This document shows positions 8,969-17,779 of a DNA stretch of 64,000 nucleotides, in pieces (within the stretch, counting starts at the first letter, position 1; each line of letters opens with the position of its first letter). This DNA is from Marinobacter sp. BW6 (lineage in GTDB: Bacteria > Pseudomonadota > Gammaproteobacteria > Pseudomonadales > Oleiphilaceae). The position numbers and the translations under genes are program-made. The notes beneath the pieces were generated by a model. That model was not told the origin of the DNA, did not search any database, and worked only from the letters and a program-made list of their open reading frames with translations. The DNA is taken from positions 1,240,001 to 1,304,000 of the forward strand of contig NZ_VIRN01000064.1 of assembly GCF_008107725.1 (NCBI RefSeq), in the 5' to 3' direction.

Positions 8969-9598
8969 TCACTGACCTCGGGCGTCGAGGTAATGCATCC
9001 AGAGCATACGAGCCGCTACCGCGCGCCACGGCCCCCATTGTTCGGCAAAGGCCAACTGCTCATTCTTTGTCGGTCGGGCATCGAGCTTTTTGATGTCCTG
9101 TATTGCGGATGCCAGTGCCAGATCGCCCTGGGGCCAGACGTCCGGCCTGCCCAAGGCCATCATGTAATAGATATCGACGGTCCAGGGCCCCAAACCGGGT
9201 ATACCCAAAAGGTGGCTTCGGCCCTCGGCATCGTCAAGTGTTGAGAGCCGGGAGAGGTCGAGCTCACCATTCGCTATCCGGTTGGCCAGCCCAACACAAT
9301 ACCGGGATTTCTGCCGTGTGAGCCCGACATTCCTGAGCCCGGACTCGCCGGCGCACCTCACAGAGTCAGGCGTTACCGTTTCAAGGTGGGACTCGAGCCG
9401 CTGGAACATGGTGGCGGCGGCTTTGATCGAGACCTGTTGTTCAAGAATGATGTGGACCAACGATGCAAACCCGGGTTCGCGAGTCCAGGTTGGCGGGTAT
9501 CCAAGTCGGGCTCGCACCTCGTAAAGGTCGGGATCTTTCTCAGCCAGGACGTCAACGCCCATCCTCAAGGTTTCGTCAGTGATCGTCTTTTGTTGCAT
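8969..9598 (-). CDS. DNA-3-methyladenine glycosylase family protein (HhH-GPD)
   Basis: 209 residues. The helix-hairpin-helix GIPGLGPWTVDIYYMM (about residue 135), followed by the catalytic-Asp region WPQGDLAL, identifies the HhH-GPD superfamily, AlkA/MAG branch. These enzymes excise alkylated purines to start base-excision repair. The N-terminal AlkA TBP-like domain is missing, and the size matches short bacterial MAG-type enzymes. It lies 10 bases upstream of the deaminase gene on the same strand. Confidence 0.87.
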   Translation of the reverse strand: MQQKTITDETLRMGVDVLAEKDPDLYEVRARLGYPPTWTREPGFASLVHIILEQQVSIKAAATMFQRLESHLETVTPDSVRCAGESGLRNVGLTRQKSRYCVGLANRIANGELDLSRLSTLDDAEGRSHLLGIPGLGPWTVDIYYMMALGRPDVWPQGDLALASAIQDIKKLDARPTKNEQLAFAEQWGPWRAVAARMLWMHYLDARGQ

Positions 9599-9611
9599 AA
9601 ACCCCTTTTGC

Positions 9612-10130
9612 CTAATGGCGAGCCGATTCCCGGTCTCCGTTCAGAATCTGCTGTTGCACATAGGAGCGAGCTTGCTCCGGCGGTAGAGACTCCATTGCAA
9701 AGGTCAGTGCCGACCAGACCAGAGCCATCATGACAGTCTGGAGTGAAACGCTGCCATCCGCGGGCAGTATCTGGTCGTCTGCCAATAAGGCGTTGATGAC
9801 CTGCAGGAGCTCGGGCGACGAGCGGCAATCCTCAACAGTTGCAGGGATTGATGGTGCATCCGGGGAGACGTGTTCAAAGAAAAACGTTTGGGCCGCTCGG
9901 GCGTACCCGTCACGAAAAGGCTCCTGGTTCGAGCGTTCGATGATGTTTCCCATCGCACTGCAGATGGAAGCCGCGATCACGATGCCGGAGTAGCCGCCGG
10001 GTGAGTCGTGGCGAAGCTGGCGTTTCGATCGGAATTGTTCGAGCCGTTTCGAGATGGCAGTACCGTACTGGGCGATCTCGTCCACCATTTCAACGCCGCT
10101 GTCATCAAAGGGTTTGGATATCAGGCTCAT
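9612..10130 (-). CDS. Hypothetical protein
   Basis: 172 residues, mostly helical and soluble by eye, with no signal peptide or membrane segment. I do not recognise a family. The mid-region alanine/serine helix and the C-terminal LVWSALTFAMESL helix recall the ligand-binding part of small regulators, but no helix-turn-helix is evident. It lies between the Coq7-like gene (10 bases upstream) and the glycosylase (13 bases downstream) on the same strand, so a small co-transcribed unit is likely. Confidence 0.55.
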   Translation of the reverse strand: MSLISKPFDDSGVEMVDEIAQYGTAISKRLEQFRSKRQLRHDSPGGYSGIVIAASICSAMGNIIERSNQEPFRDGYARAAQTFFFEHVSPDAPSIPATVEDCRSSPELLQVINALLADDQILPADGSVSLQTVMMALVWSALTFAMESLPPEQARSYVQQQILNGDRESARH

Positions 10131-10140
10131 GGAATGACTC

Positions 10141-10719
10141 TCAAATCAGTCGGGCAAACTGGACAGCCGCTTTGGAACCGGCCCCCACGAGCCCTGTCCA
10201 TAGCCTCAGAAGAAGACTCGCCTCAGCGGATCGATATTGCCCGGCTTCGTCACGGTGGTGGACTTCGTCGAGCCGGCATGTCTCGAATCCTGCAAGTATA
10301 GCCCGCTCCGACTCGCGCCATGCATGCGGAGAAAGCGTTTTGATCTGCTCCTGGTAGTGCAGGTCAACAAAGGTTTCCACGGCTTCGATCGTGGCGAAAA
10401 TCGCCTGTTTTCCCATTAAGGCCGGGATAAGACCGGTCAAAAAGCCGGCCAGGCGCCACAGTGGCAGCAGCAGGCTCGGGCGATAACAGCACTGAAGCTG
10501 GTTAAAGAAGCGCAGATGCTCGCTCTCCGAGGCCAGGTGCTCCGTTGCAAAATCCAGCAGCTCTTTTCGGGGTCGCGTAGCCAGAATTCCCCGGTAAATC
10601 CACACGGCACCGGTTTCTCCCGCATGACTGCAACGCAGCTCCTGCTCGAACTGCCTGCTCACTCCAAGGTGGGAGAGCTGCTGGTGGTGTATCCCGTCGA
10701 TCTGTAGTTCCGCCATCAT
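10141..10719 (-). CDS. coq7: Coq7-type demethoxyubiquinone hydroxylase
   Basis: 192 residues with the Coq7 di-iron signature: E in HAGETGAVWIYRG (about residue 33), ExxH in SESEHLRFF (about 65), E in ATIEAVETFVD (about 115) and ExxH in LDEVHHRDEA (about 153). Coq7 hydroxylates the C6 position of demethoxyubiquinone at the membrane in ubiquinone synthesis. It is somewhat shorter and more divergent than canonical Coq7 (about 215 residues), so a Coq7-related paralogue is possible. Two hydrophobic stretches in the middle suit monotopic membrane binding. Confidence 0.82.
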   Translation of the reverse strand: MMAELQIDGIHHQQLSHLGVSRQFEQELRCSHAGETGAVWIYRGILATRPRKELLDFATEHLASESEHLRFFNQLQCCYRPSLLLPLWRLAGFLTGLIPALMGKQAIFATIEAVETFVDLHYQEQIKTLSPHAWRESERAILAGFETCRLDEVHHRDEAGQYRSAEASLLLRLWTGLVGAGSKAAVQFARLI

Positions 10720-10906
10720 TCAATATCCGTAGACACTATGGCAGTTTCTACGAAACAGACCCTCATTGGTTCTCAGAAATGATCCTTGGCAAACCAGGAG
10801 TGTCGTTCCCATAAGGATATGCCCTTAGAGTCGAAAGGGATCTTGGAGAGGGTAGGGTGCGTAATACTAAGTACTTTCGATGGCCAACCAATGAGGTGAA
10901 GTCACT

Positions 10907-11353
10907 ATGAAGTTACCGTTCAAACATACCGTCGCCGCAGCCGCTTTAAGTATGATTTCTGGCTTTGCAATGGCTGCCGAACACGTCGTTGAAATGAAGA
11001 ACTCCGGCGCTGACGGTGCCATGGTCTTTGAACCCGGATTCGTCAAAGCTGAGCCCGGCGATACTGTCAAATTCGTGCTGGTTGATCCGGCCCATAATTC
11101 AGTATCCGTAGAAGTGCCTGAGGGCGCGGAAGGTTGGCAGGGTGCCATGAATCAGGGTGTTACCGTAACGCTCAGTGAAGAGGGCGTATATGTGTATAAG
11201 TGCACGCCCCACGCTGCTTTGAACATGGCTGGTGTGATTCAGGTAGGTGAAGCGGTCAATTATGACGCTGCGAAAGCCGCGGTGGATAAGCTCACTGCAG
11301 CCGCTGCAACGAATAAGGACCGGCTGACCGGTTACTTCGAGCAAGTGCAGTGA
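10907..11353 (+). CDS. Pseudoazurin (type I copper protein)
   Basis: 148 residues. A signal peptide (to FAMA-A, about residue 23) is followed by a cupredoxin domain. The copper ligands are visible as His in PAHNSV and Cys, His and Met in CTPHAALNM with the C-x2-H-x4-M spacing of pseudoazurins. It should be a periplasmic electron carrier, classically donating to nitrite or nitrous-oxide reductase, though no such gene is in view. GAGGTG precedes the ATG, and a strong intrinsic terminator follows, so it is probably a single-gene unit. Confidence 0.92.
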   Translation: MKLPFKHTVAAAALSMISGFAMAAEHVVEMKNSGADGAMVFEPGFVKAEPGDTVKFVLVDPAHNSVSVEVPEGAEGWQGAMNQGVTVTLSEEGVYVYKCTPHAALNMAGVIQVGEAVNYDAAKAAVDKLTAAAATNKDRLTGYFEQVQ

Positions 11354-11370
11354 TTAGATTGTCTGGTCAT

Positions 11371-11399
11371 AACCGCGCCCTCCGGGGCGCGGTTTTTTT
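11371..11399 (+). terminator. Intrinsic terminator after pseudoazurin
   Basis: AACCGCGCCC and GGGGCGCGGTT form a GC-rich stem with a short loop, directly followed by seven T residues. It ends the pseudoazurin transcript. Confidence 0.9.
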
Positions 11400-11470
11400 G
11401 TGTGCCTCAGAAAACTGTCTGTAATTGACAGCAACGGGATTACGAGGCGTTTGTGTCAGGAGATGATGTG

Positions 11471-12580
11471 ATGAGCGTTGATTCCAACTATGTATCCCGA
11501 ATTGCGAGCGCACTGAAAACACAGTTCGTTGCTGATGCCCTCGCCATGCCCGTCCACTGGTACTACAACCCGATGGACATCGAAAAGGCGTTTCCGGGAG
11601 GGGTCCAGCGATTTGAGGCCGCACCGGAGTTCCATCCTTCATCGATCATGTCTTTGCATTCCACCCGCAGTGGTGGTCGCCGTTCTGGTCATAATGCTGA
11701 GGCAGAGCCGCAAATTGTGGGCGAGGTTATCCTCAAGGGCCGCGACCAGTTCTGGAATGTACCGAACGTGCATTATCACCAAGGCATGGGTGCGGGCGAG
11801 AACACCCTGAATGCCCATTGCAGCCGCGTGCTCATGCGTTGCCTGGCGGACGGGAACGGTGAATACAGTTCTCAGGCGTTTCTCTCGGCGTACATCGGCT
11901 TTATGACCGCTGATCCACCGGCCCATCCGGACACCTATGCGGAATCCTACCATCGAGGGTTTTTCGCCAATTATGCGAAGGGTTTACCGGCGCAGCAGTG
12001 TGCCATGGTTACCCACGATACGCCTTCCATCGGTGGCCTGGTGACGATTGCCGCACTGGTGTTTGCAGAGCGACTCCGTGGCAGGGACGTACCCGGCATT
12101 CAGGCCCATTGTCGGGACCATCTTGCGCTGACCCATCCGGATGAGAGCTTGATGAGGGTGTGCGACCGCTACGTGAAACTCCTCTGTGGTCTGCTCGAAG
12201 GTCCCGATGAGGAGGGTGTCAAGGCGCTGCTTTCAGAGGCTGGCAAGGGTGCTGGCGGGCTGGATATCGCGGGGTTGGTCAAGCAGAACCTGCCCGACAA
12301 CCAAGTCGTGGGCAGGATGTATTCGCCGGCGTGTTATATCTCCGACTCCTGGCCGGTTGTTCTGTACCTGGCCTACAAATACCGGAACGATCCATGGCTT
12401 GCGCTGCGCATGAACACCAACCTGGGTGGCGATAACGTTCACAGAGGCATCGTGCTGGGGACGCTATTGGGCCTGACGACCGACCAAGTGGCCACCAACT
12501 GGTTCGATCAGTTGGAGGACCACGGGGCGATCAGTGAGGAAATCACCGCGCTGATCAGCGCGGCAACCGCTCCCAGATAG
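11471..12580 (+). CDS. ADP-ribosylglycohydrolase family protein
   Basis: 369 residues from the ATG at 11471, which has AGGAG nine bases upstream. A GTG at 11453 is a weaker alternative. The all-helical family (PF03747) is indicated by QFVADALAMPVHWYYN near the start and by the C-terminal NLGGDNVHRGIVLGTLLG, corresponding to the Mg-binding GGDxDx region. Here it reads GGDNVH, so one acidic magnesium ligand is replaced. Members remove ADP-ribose from proteins or small molecules. This one may have a variant chemistry. Its end overlaps the convergent ovoA by 26 bases. Confidence 0.82.
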   Translation: MSVDSNYVSRIASALKTQFVADALAMPVHWYYNPMDIEKAFPGGVQRFEAAPEFHPSSIMSLHSTRSGGRRSGHNAEAEPQIVGEVILKGRDQFWNVPNVHYHQGMGAGENTLNAHCSRVLMRCLADGNGEYSSQAFLSAYIGFMTADPPAHPDTYAESYHRGFFANYAKGLPAQQCAMVTHDTPSIGGLVTIAALVFAERLRGRDVPGIQAHCRDHLALTHPDESLMRVCDRYVKLLCGLLEGPDEEGVKALLSEAGKGAGGLDIAGLVKQNLPDNQVVGRMYSPACYISDSWPVVLYLAYKYRNDPWLALRMNTNLGGDNVHRGIVLGTLLGLTTDQVATNWFDQLEDHGAISEEITALISAATAPR

Positions 12581-14708
12581 TCACTTCCGACAGGGTATGC
12601 TGGAACTTGTGTTGGGTTTCGCGGATAACGAAAGGCACCTTTCTGGGCTCACTGACCAGGCGGAAATGCTGTGAAAGGTGTCCTTTCAGGCCATCCAGGG
12701 TGGTGTGATTCTCTCCATCCTTTTTGAATCCGCCAATCCACTCTTCTTTCGGCGTGTGTTCCTCCAGCCACGTGTACGGTGAGGCAATAACCAACAGGCC
12801 ACCGTCGTTAATGCGCTCGTGAATGCTGTCCAGGAAGCGCCTTGGGCGGTAAAGGCGATCAATGAGGTTGGCCGCCAGAACAAGGTCGTAGCCCGAGTAC
12901 TGCGGTTTCAGGTTACAGGCATCGCCCTGGTAGAAGCTTACCCGATCTGAGCATTCCTCAAGACCCAGCTCTTTAAGTGTCCGGGTGTGATAGCTGACCA
13001 GTTCACCTTCCTCTGCCAGCGCATAGCGAATGGAGCCCTGCTCGGCCATCTCCACGCCCAGCCTGATAAAGTTGGCCGAGAAATCGACACCTTCCACCTC
13101 GTCAAAGCGCCTTGCCAATTCAAAGCTGGACCGGCCGCAGGCACAGCCCAGATCCAGGGCTTTTCCGGTTGGCTTGCCCGTCATCGCATCCAGGGCAAGA
13201 TCCGCCAGGGCTTTGGGGAAGTTCTCGACACCAAACCAGGTGTCACCGAAGTGGAATTCCGCGTATTCAGTCAGCAACCGGTCGCTTTCATAGTAGGCGT
13301 TGGGTTGCACGGCCTCGTTTTCGGAGGCGATGTAGCGGAAGCCGGCATGCTGGAAGAAGTGCCTGCGGAACGCATAACGAGCCGACAATCGGGCTTCGTT
13401 GCCGCAGGAAATCCAGGAGCCGCCCTTGATCAGGTTGTGTTGCCCGTCGAACGTCGGCGTTGTGAAATCGTCGTACAGCGGATGAACCTTGAAATTATCG
13501 AACGGATAGGTCGGTGTCTCCGTCCATTGCCAGACGTTGCCAACAACGTCGAACCACTGACCATGCCGGAACCTGGTAACCGGGCACGACGATGCTCCAT
13601 GGTCGAGATGCAGGTTGGCGTTGGAGGGATCATGCCCCACTTCTTCGATGCCGGCCTCCTCGCACAGGCGGTGCCACTCGTCCTCTGTGGGCAGGCGGAT
13701 GGGCTGGCCGGTTTGCTCCCGTTTCCACTCACAAAAGGCTTTGGCTTCGTGGTAATTCACTTCCACGGGCCAGTCCCAGGGCATCTCGACCTCTTCAGCC
13801 ATAAGGCGCAGTTGCCATCCATTCTGCCAGCGCCAGAAGGTCGGATGCCTGGCCTTGGCGAATTGTCGCCAGGCACAACCCTCTTCACTCCAGAATCGAT
13901 CTTCCTGGTAACCACCGGCTTCGACAAACTCCAGGAATTCCTGGTTACTGACCAGATACTGGCTGGCCCTGAATTCGTCGACCCGAGCCTCGTGTTCGCC
14001 GTATTCATTGTCCCAGCCGTAGTAGGCGTCATCGTAGGGTTTGCCGATTGAAACTGTGCCGGCTGGCACGGTGATCAGTTCGTTTTCCGGCGCTTCACCG
14101 GTTTCACGAATCGGGTTCCACTCCATCTGCGGGCGGACCCTTGCCAGATCGTGTTGGCGGATCAGCACAGACGAGGTCTCCAAATGGATACGTTCGTGCT
14201 CGACTCCCATGACGATTGGCCACCAGGGACTTTCCCAGTTGATAGGCAGGCTGAGAGGGAGTGTTTCGATTAGATCGAGAACGGTGGCCCGGACTTTGGC
14301 CCGGTAATCCAGAACTTCGGCGACGGTGGGCCAGTCGTAATGGTCTTCGTCCAGGTCGTCCCAACTCATCTCATCGACACCCACTGCAAAAATCGATTCC
14401 ATGTGCGGGTCTATGCGCTCGGGGAGCAGCTTGGCCAGTACCAGCTTGTTAACGAAGAATGTTGCGGTATGGCCAAGGTAAAAGATGAGGGGATGTCTCA
14501 GGGGTATCGACTTCTGGAAGTATCCGGCGTCATCGGCAAGGCAGTCGAAAAGGCGCGTGTAAATGTCAAAGGTGTTGGTAAAGTAGGAAGCGATTTCGGC
14601 GCGTTTGTCCTCTGCGGAACCAGCGCTCAGATCCGGCGTTCTCAGGAGGCCAACTTTTGGTGTGAGTGCTCGGGTGGGGGACTGCGCTTCCGGTATTGGC
14701 ATTGTCAT
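12555..14708 (-). CDS. ovoA: 5-histidylcysteine sulfoxide synthase / mercaptohistidine methyltransferase OvoA
   Basis: 717 residues with the three-part OvoA layout: an N-terminal DinB-like domain (residues about 30-190) containing the iron site EHERIHLE, a formylglycine-generating-enzyme/sulfatase-modifying domain (about 215-450, with VGNVWQWTETPTYPF and KGGSWIS), and a C-terminal SAM methyltransferase (about 480-715, with ALDLGCACGRSSFELA). OvoA joins cysteine to the histidine ring with oxygen, and its methyltransferase part N-methylates the thiol-histidine to make ovothiol, a redox protectant. The start at 14706-14708 is favoured because AAAGGA lies 11 bases upstream. An ATG at 14720 is also possible. 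Confidence 0.92.
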   Translation of the reverse strand: MTMPIPEAQSPTRALTPKVGLLRTPDLSAGSAEDKRAEIASYFTNTFDIYTRLFDCLADDAGYFQKSIPLRHPLIFYLGHTATFFVNKLVLAKLLPERIDPHMESIFAVGVDEMSWDDLDEDHYDWPTVAEVLDYRAKVRATVLDLIETLPLSLPINWESPWWPIVMGVEHERIHLETSSVLIRQHDLARVRPQMEWNPIRETGEAPENELITVPAGTVSIGKPYDDAYYGWDNEYGEHEARVDEFRASQYLVSNQEFLEFVEAGGYQEDRFWSEEGCAWRQFAKARHPTFWRWQNGWQLRLMAEEVEMPWDWPVEVNYHEAKAFCEWKREQTGQPIRLPTEDEWHRLCEEAGIEEVGHDPSNANLHLDHGASSCPVTRFRHGQWFDVVGNVWQWTETPTYPFDNFKVHPLYDDFTTPTFDGQHNLIKGGSWISCGNEARLSARYAFRRHFFQHAGFRYIASENEAVQPNAYYESDRLLTEYAEFHFGDTWFGVENFPKALADLALDAMTGKPTGKALDLGCACGRSSFELARRFDEVEGVDFSANFIRLGVEMAEQGSIRYALAEEGELVSYHTRTLKELGLEECSDRVSFYQGDACNLKPQYSGYDLVLAANLIDRLYRPRRFLDSIHERINDGGLLVIASPYTWLEEHTPKEEWIGGFKKDGENHTTLDGLKGHLSQHFRLVSEPRKVPFVIRETQHKFQHTLSEVTIWERLPR

Positions 14709-14815
14709 TTCTGGACACATCCTTTGTTGTGTTTGCTTTCAGCAATACGTCTTCTTTGTGGGGGGTGGTTCAATTTCCCCCGAAAACTGTTTAGACGATC
14801 CCTGTGCTGAAATTG

Positions 14816-16009
14816 TTACAAACCGTATTCTTTCGCCAAAGCCACCGCCCTGGGCGCGCCCAGGGCAAGAAGAACGGCACCCGACGAGCAGGCCAGCATT
14901 GAAATTGCGATGCTCAGGAGTGTCAGGTCACCCGAGACAGAAGAAAGGGTGCTGACGGCCCCGGCAATGGTGAACTGCGATGCGCCCAGCAGGGCGGCCG
15001 CTGTGCCACTGAGGTTCGGGAAAAACTCCATGGCGTTGGCCATGTTGTTAGGCACTATGCCGCCCTGGCAGCCGATGGCAACAATGATGCAGCCTGCCAC
15101 CAGCCAGAGGGGGCCATGGAACTGAACGCTGGCAACCAGCGCAACAAGAGTCAGGCATTGTGCAATAACCTGGGCGCGCACCAGTTGCACCGAGGAAAAT
15201 CGCCTCAGCAGCGGACGGTTAATCAGATTCAGGGCAGCCATGAACGCAATGTTGGCGGCGAACAAAATGGCGAACGTGCTGTTGGAGAGGCCGTACCATT
15301 CCTGGTAGATAAACGAAGAATGGGTGATGAACAACAGCATGGTGCTGAAACACAGAACCTGAATGCCAATAAAGCGCATGGTGGTTTTGTGCCTGAGTAC
15401 CAGCAGGTAATTGGTCACAAGAGAGCGAATGGGCGTGGTTGTTGGTGTGCGCGGTTGAAGCCTCGGGAAAAGCGCCACCTGGAGAGTCAGCACAAGAAAC
15501 GCGGCATAGCAGGCTAGCATCAGGAATATCCAATGCCACTCACCCAGTGCAAGCATCAGTGAACCCAGCGAGGGTGCCGCAGCGGGCGCTATGAACATGA
15601 TCAGGCCAATGAGCCCGAACAGCCGTGCAGCGTCCTGTCCACTGACTTCATCGCGAACAATCGCAGGAACCGACACCGCACAGAAAGCGCCACCAATACC
15701 CTGCGCTATCCGCCAGAGCACCATGTCGGACAGGCTATCCGCCAGCGATACCATGACCGCGCCTGCCATAAAGATCAGCAGCCCCCCGAAAAGCACCGGT
15801 TTGCGACCGTATCGGTCAGACAGGGGGCCGCCCACCAGTTGGGCAAGACCCAGTGTGGTTACATAGGCGCTGAGCGTGAGCCCCACGTGCCCGTGATCGA
15901 CGCCAAGACCGTCGGCAATCTCCGGGAAAGCGGGCAAATAGGCATCAAGTGCCAATGGCCCGAGTGCCACGGTCATGCCCAGCAGTATGGCCAGGTGCAG
16001 ATGCGACAA
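14816..16009 (-). CDS. Bcr/CflA-family multidrug efflux MFS transporter
   Basis: 397 residues and twelve membrane helices. Family marks are ALDAYLPAFPEIADGL in helix 1, the loop GGPLSDRYGRKPVL (MFS motif A) and RIAQGIGGAF. The start is TTG at 16007-16009, with AGGAG seven to eight bases upstream. Proton-driven export of drugs or amino acids is the known role of this family. It is divergent from the BCCT transporter at 16149. The substrate is not predictable. Confidence 0.9.
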   Translation of the reverse strand: MSHLHLAILLGMTVALGPLALDAYLPAFPEIADGLGVDHGHVGLTLSAYVTTLGLAQLVGGPLSDRYGRKPVLFGGLLIFMAGAVMVSLADSLSDMVLWRIAQGIGGAFCAVSVPAIVRDEVSGQDAARLFGLIGLIMFIAPAAAPSLGSLMLALGEWHWIFLMLACYAAFLVLTLQVALFPRLQPRTPTTTPIRSLVTNYLLVLRHKTTMRFIGIQVLCFSTMLLFITHSSFIYQEWYGLSNSTFAILFAANIAFMAALNLINRPLLRRFSSVQLVRAQVIAQCLTLVALVASVQFHGPLWLVAGCIIVAIGCQGGIVPNNMANAMEFFPNLSGTAAALLGASQFTIAGAVSTLSSVSGDLTLLSIAISMLACSSGAVLLALGAPRAVALAKEYGL

Positions 16010-16148
16010 GAGTGATCTCCTCGAAAGATAGAACCCTAACGATACGGTGGTGCTTTTTATCGGACCATGCGTATTTTCAGAAATCCCCCGTGCATCATCC
16101 GTTCACTTCCTGTAGCCTGCGCGGCTTTTTCTTCCGGAGGCAGACTTC

Positions 16149-17705
16149 ATGACCGTTCAATCTAAATCTCTCCCGCGAGCCAGGAGCGGGCCGCTTACAG
16201 ACAGTGATCCCGTTGTTTTGGTGCTTACTATCGGCTTCATACTTCTGTTTGTGGGCGCCTCCATTATTGACAGCAGCTACGTGGCCAACCTGATCGGAAG
16301 CGGATTCGCGTGGACCGCTACCTATCTGGGCTCCTTCTTCCAGGTGCTCCTGCTACTCACCTTCTTCATTGCCGTTGGTACGGCCCTGAGCCGCGCCGGT
16401 GCCGCGCGAATCGGCGGGCTGGATCGACCGGAAATCGGGCGCTTCCGGTGGCTTTCGATGATCATGTGTACCTTGCTGGCCGGGGGCGGTGTGTTTTTTG
16501 CCGCCGGTGAACCGGTTTACCACTTCGTTGTTACACCGCCGGCGTTTGATACCGAAGCTGGATCCGCTGCAGCGGTCGCGCCCGCCATGGCCCAGTCGTT
16601 CACTCACTGGGGGTTCCTGGCCTGGGCAGTGCTCGGCTCCCTCACGGCTCTGGTTCTGACCCGGGCTCACTACGGCCAGGGCAAACCCCTGCAGCCAAGA
16701 ACGCTGTTGTACCCGGTCTTTGGCGAGAAGGTGATTCAGGGTCGGCTCGGTGGTGTCATTGATGCCTTCTGTGTCATTGCCGTTGTGGCCGGAACCGTCG
16801 GGCCCATCGGGTTTCTGGCCACCCAGATGAGTTTTGGTCTGCATGAACTGTTCGGAGTGTCAGACGGTTACGGTACCCAGTTGAGCGTGCTGGTGGTGCT
16901 GGCTGGCGTCTACATGACCTCGGCCATGACCGGTCTGCACAAGGGCATTCAGTTGCTGAGCCGTTTCAACGTGATATTGGCACTGGTCATTGCCGGGGTA
17001 ATCTTTGTCTTCGGCCCCACGCTGTTCCTGGCCAATACCTACACCCAGTCGATGGGTGAATACGTCACCTCGTTCTTTGCGATGGCGACCATGACCGCCG
17101 AAACGGCGCCCGCCTGGTGGATGAAGTGGTGGACAGTGTTTTTCTTTGCCTGGTTCATTGGCTATACCCCCTTGATGGCGGTATTTGTCGCCAGAATTTC
17201 CCGTGGCCGGACAGTCCGCGAAATGGTTATGGCTGTGGCTGTTCTGGCGCCCATTGCGACAACGATCTGGTTCACCCTCCTGGGTGGCTCTGGCATTCAC
17301 CACCAGCTTGCCGGCACTTTCGACCTGACCGAGGCACTGAACAACTTCCGTTTTGATGTGGCAACACTAACCGTCGCTCAGGCCTTGCCGGGCGGTACCT
17401 GGATGGCAGCTGCGATATTGCTGCTGACGACCATCTTCGTAGCCACCACCGGCGACTCCATGAGCTATTCAATTGCCATGGTCGGGGCTGGTCATGACGA
17501 ACCGAATCCGTGGATTCGTGTGTTCTGGGGAGGTGCTATGGCATTGATGGCCGCCATTCTTCTTTATATGGGGGCCGGCCAGATTGGTGTGCTCCAGCAG
17601 TTCATTGTGCTGACAGCGATTCCGGTTTCACTGATTATCCTTCCTTCGCTCTGGACCGGGCCCAAAGCCGCTATGGCAATGGCGCGTGAGCAAGGGCTGG
17701 TCTAG
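16149..17705 (+). CDS. BCCT-family transporter
   Basis: 518 residues with about twelve helices. The conserved BCCT segment WTVFFFAWFIGYTPLMAVF followed by ARISRGRTVREM (about residue 330) is clear. The region that normally reads like GMGIGLMFWGVAEP is instead GGGVFFAAGEPVYHF, so the glycine-rich unwound helix that binds sodium and betaine is divergent. BCCT carriers import betaine, choline or carnitine. With the changed site the substrate may differ. GGAGG precedes the ATG. An MscS channel gene follows 75 bases later, which suggests an osmotic-stress pair. Confidence 0.88.
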   Translation: MTVQSKSLPRARSGPLTDSDPVVLVLTIGFILLFVGASIIDSSYVANLIGSGFAWTATYLGSFFQVLLLLTFFIAVGTALSRAGAARIGGLDRPEIGRFRWLSMIMCTLLAGGGVFFAAGEPVYHFVVTPPAFDTEAGSAAAVAPAMAQSFTHWGFLAWAVLGSLTALVLTRAHYGQGKPLQPRTLLYPVFGEKVIQGRLGGVIDAFCVIAVVAGTVGPIGFLATQMSFGLHELFGVSDGYGTQLSVLVVLAGVYMTSAMTGLHKGIQLLSRFNVILALVIAGVIFVFGPTLFLANTYTQSMGEYVTSFFAMATMTAETAPAWWMKWWTVFFFAWFIGYTPLMAVFVARISRGRTVREMVMAVAVLAPIATTIWFTLLGGSGIHHQLAGTFDLTEALNNFRFDVATLTVAQALPGGTWMAAAILLLTTIFVATTGDSMSYSIAMVGAGHDEPNPWIRVFWGGAMALMAAILLYMGAGQIGVLQQFIVLTAIPVSLIILPSLWTGPKAAMAMAREQGLV

Positions 17706-17779
17706 GCTTTTATGGAACACAGCGGGACAGGGACGTTCTTCCCCGCGAACTCCTCTGATCGAAAGCTCCTGGAGGGCTG

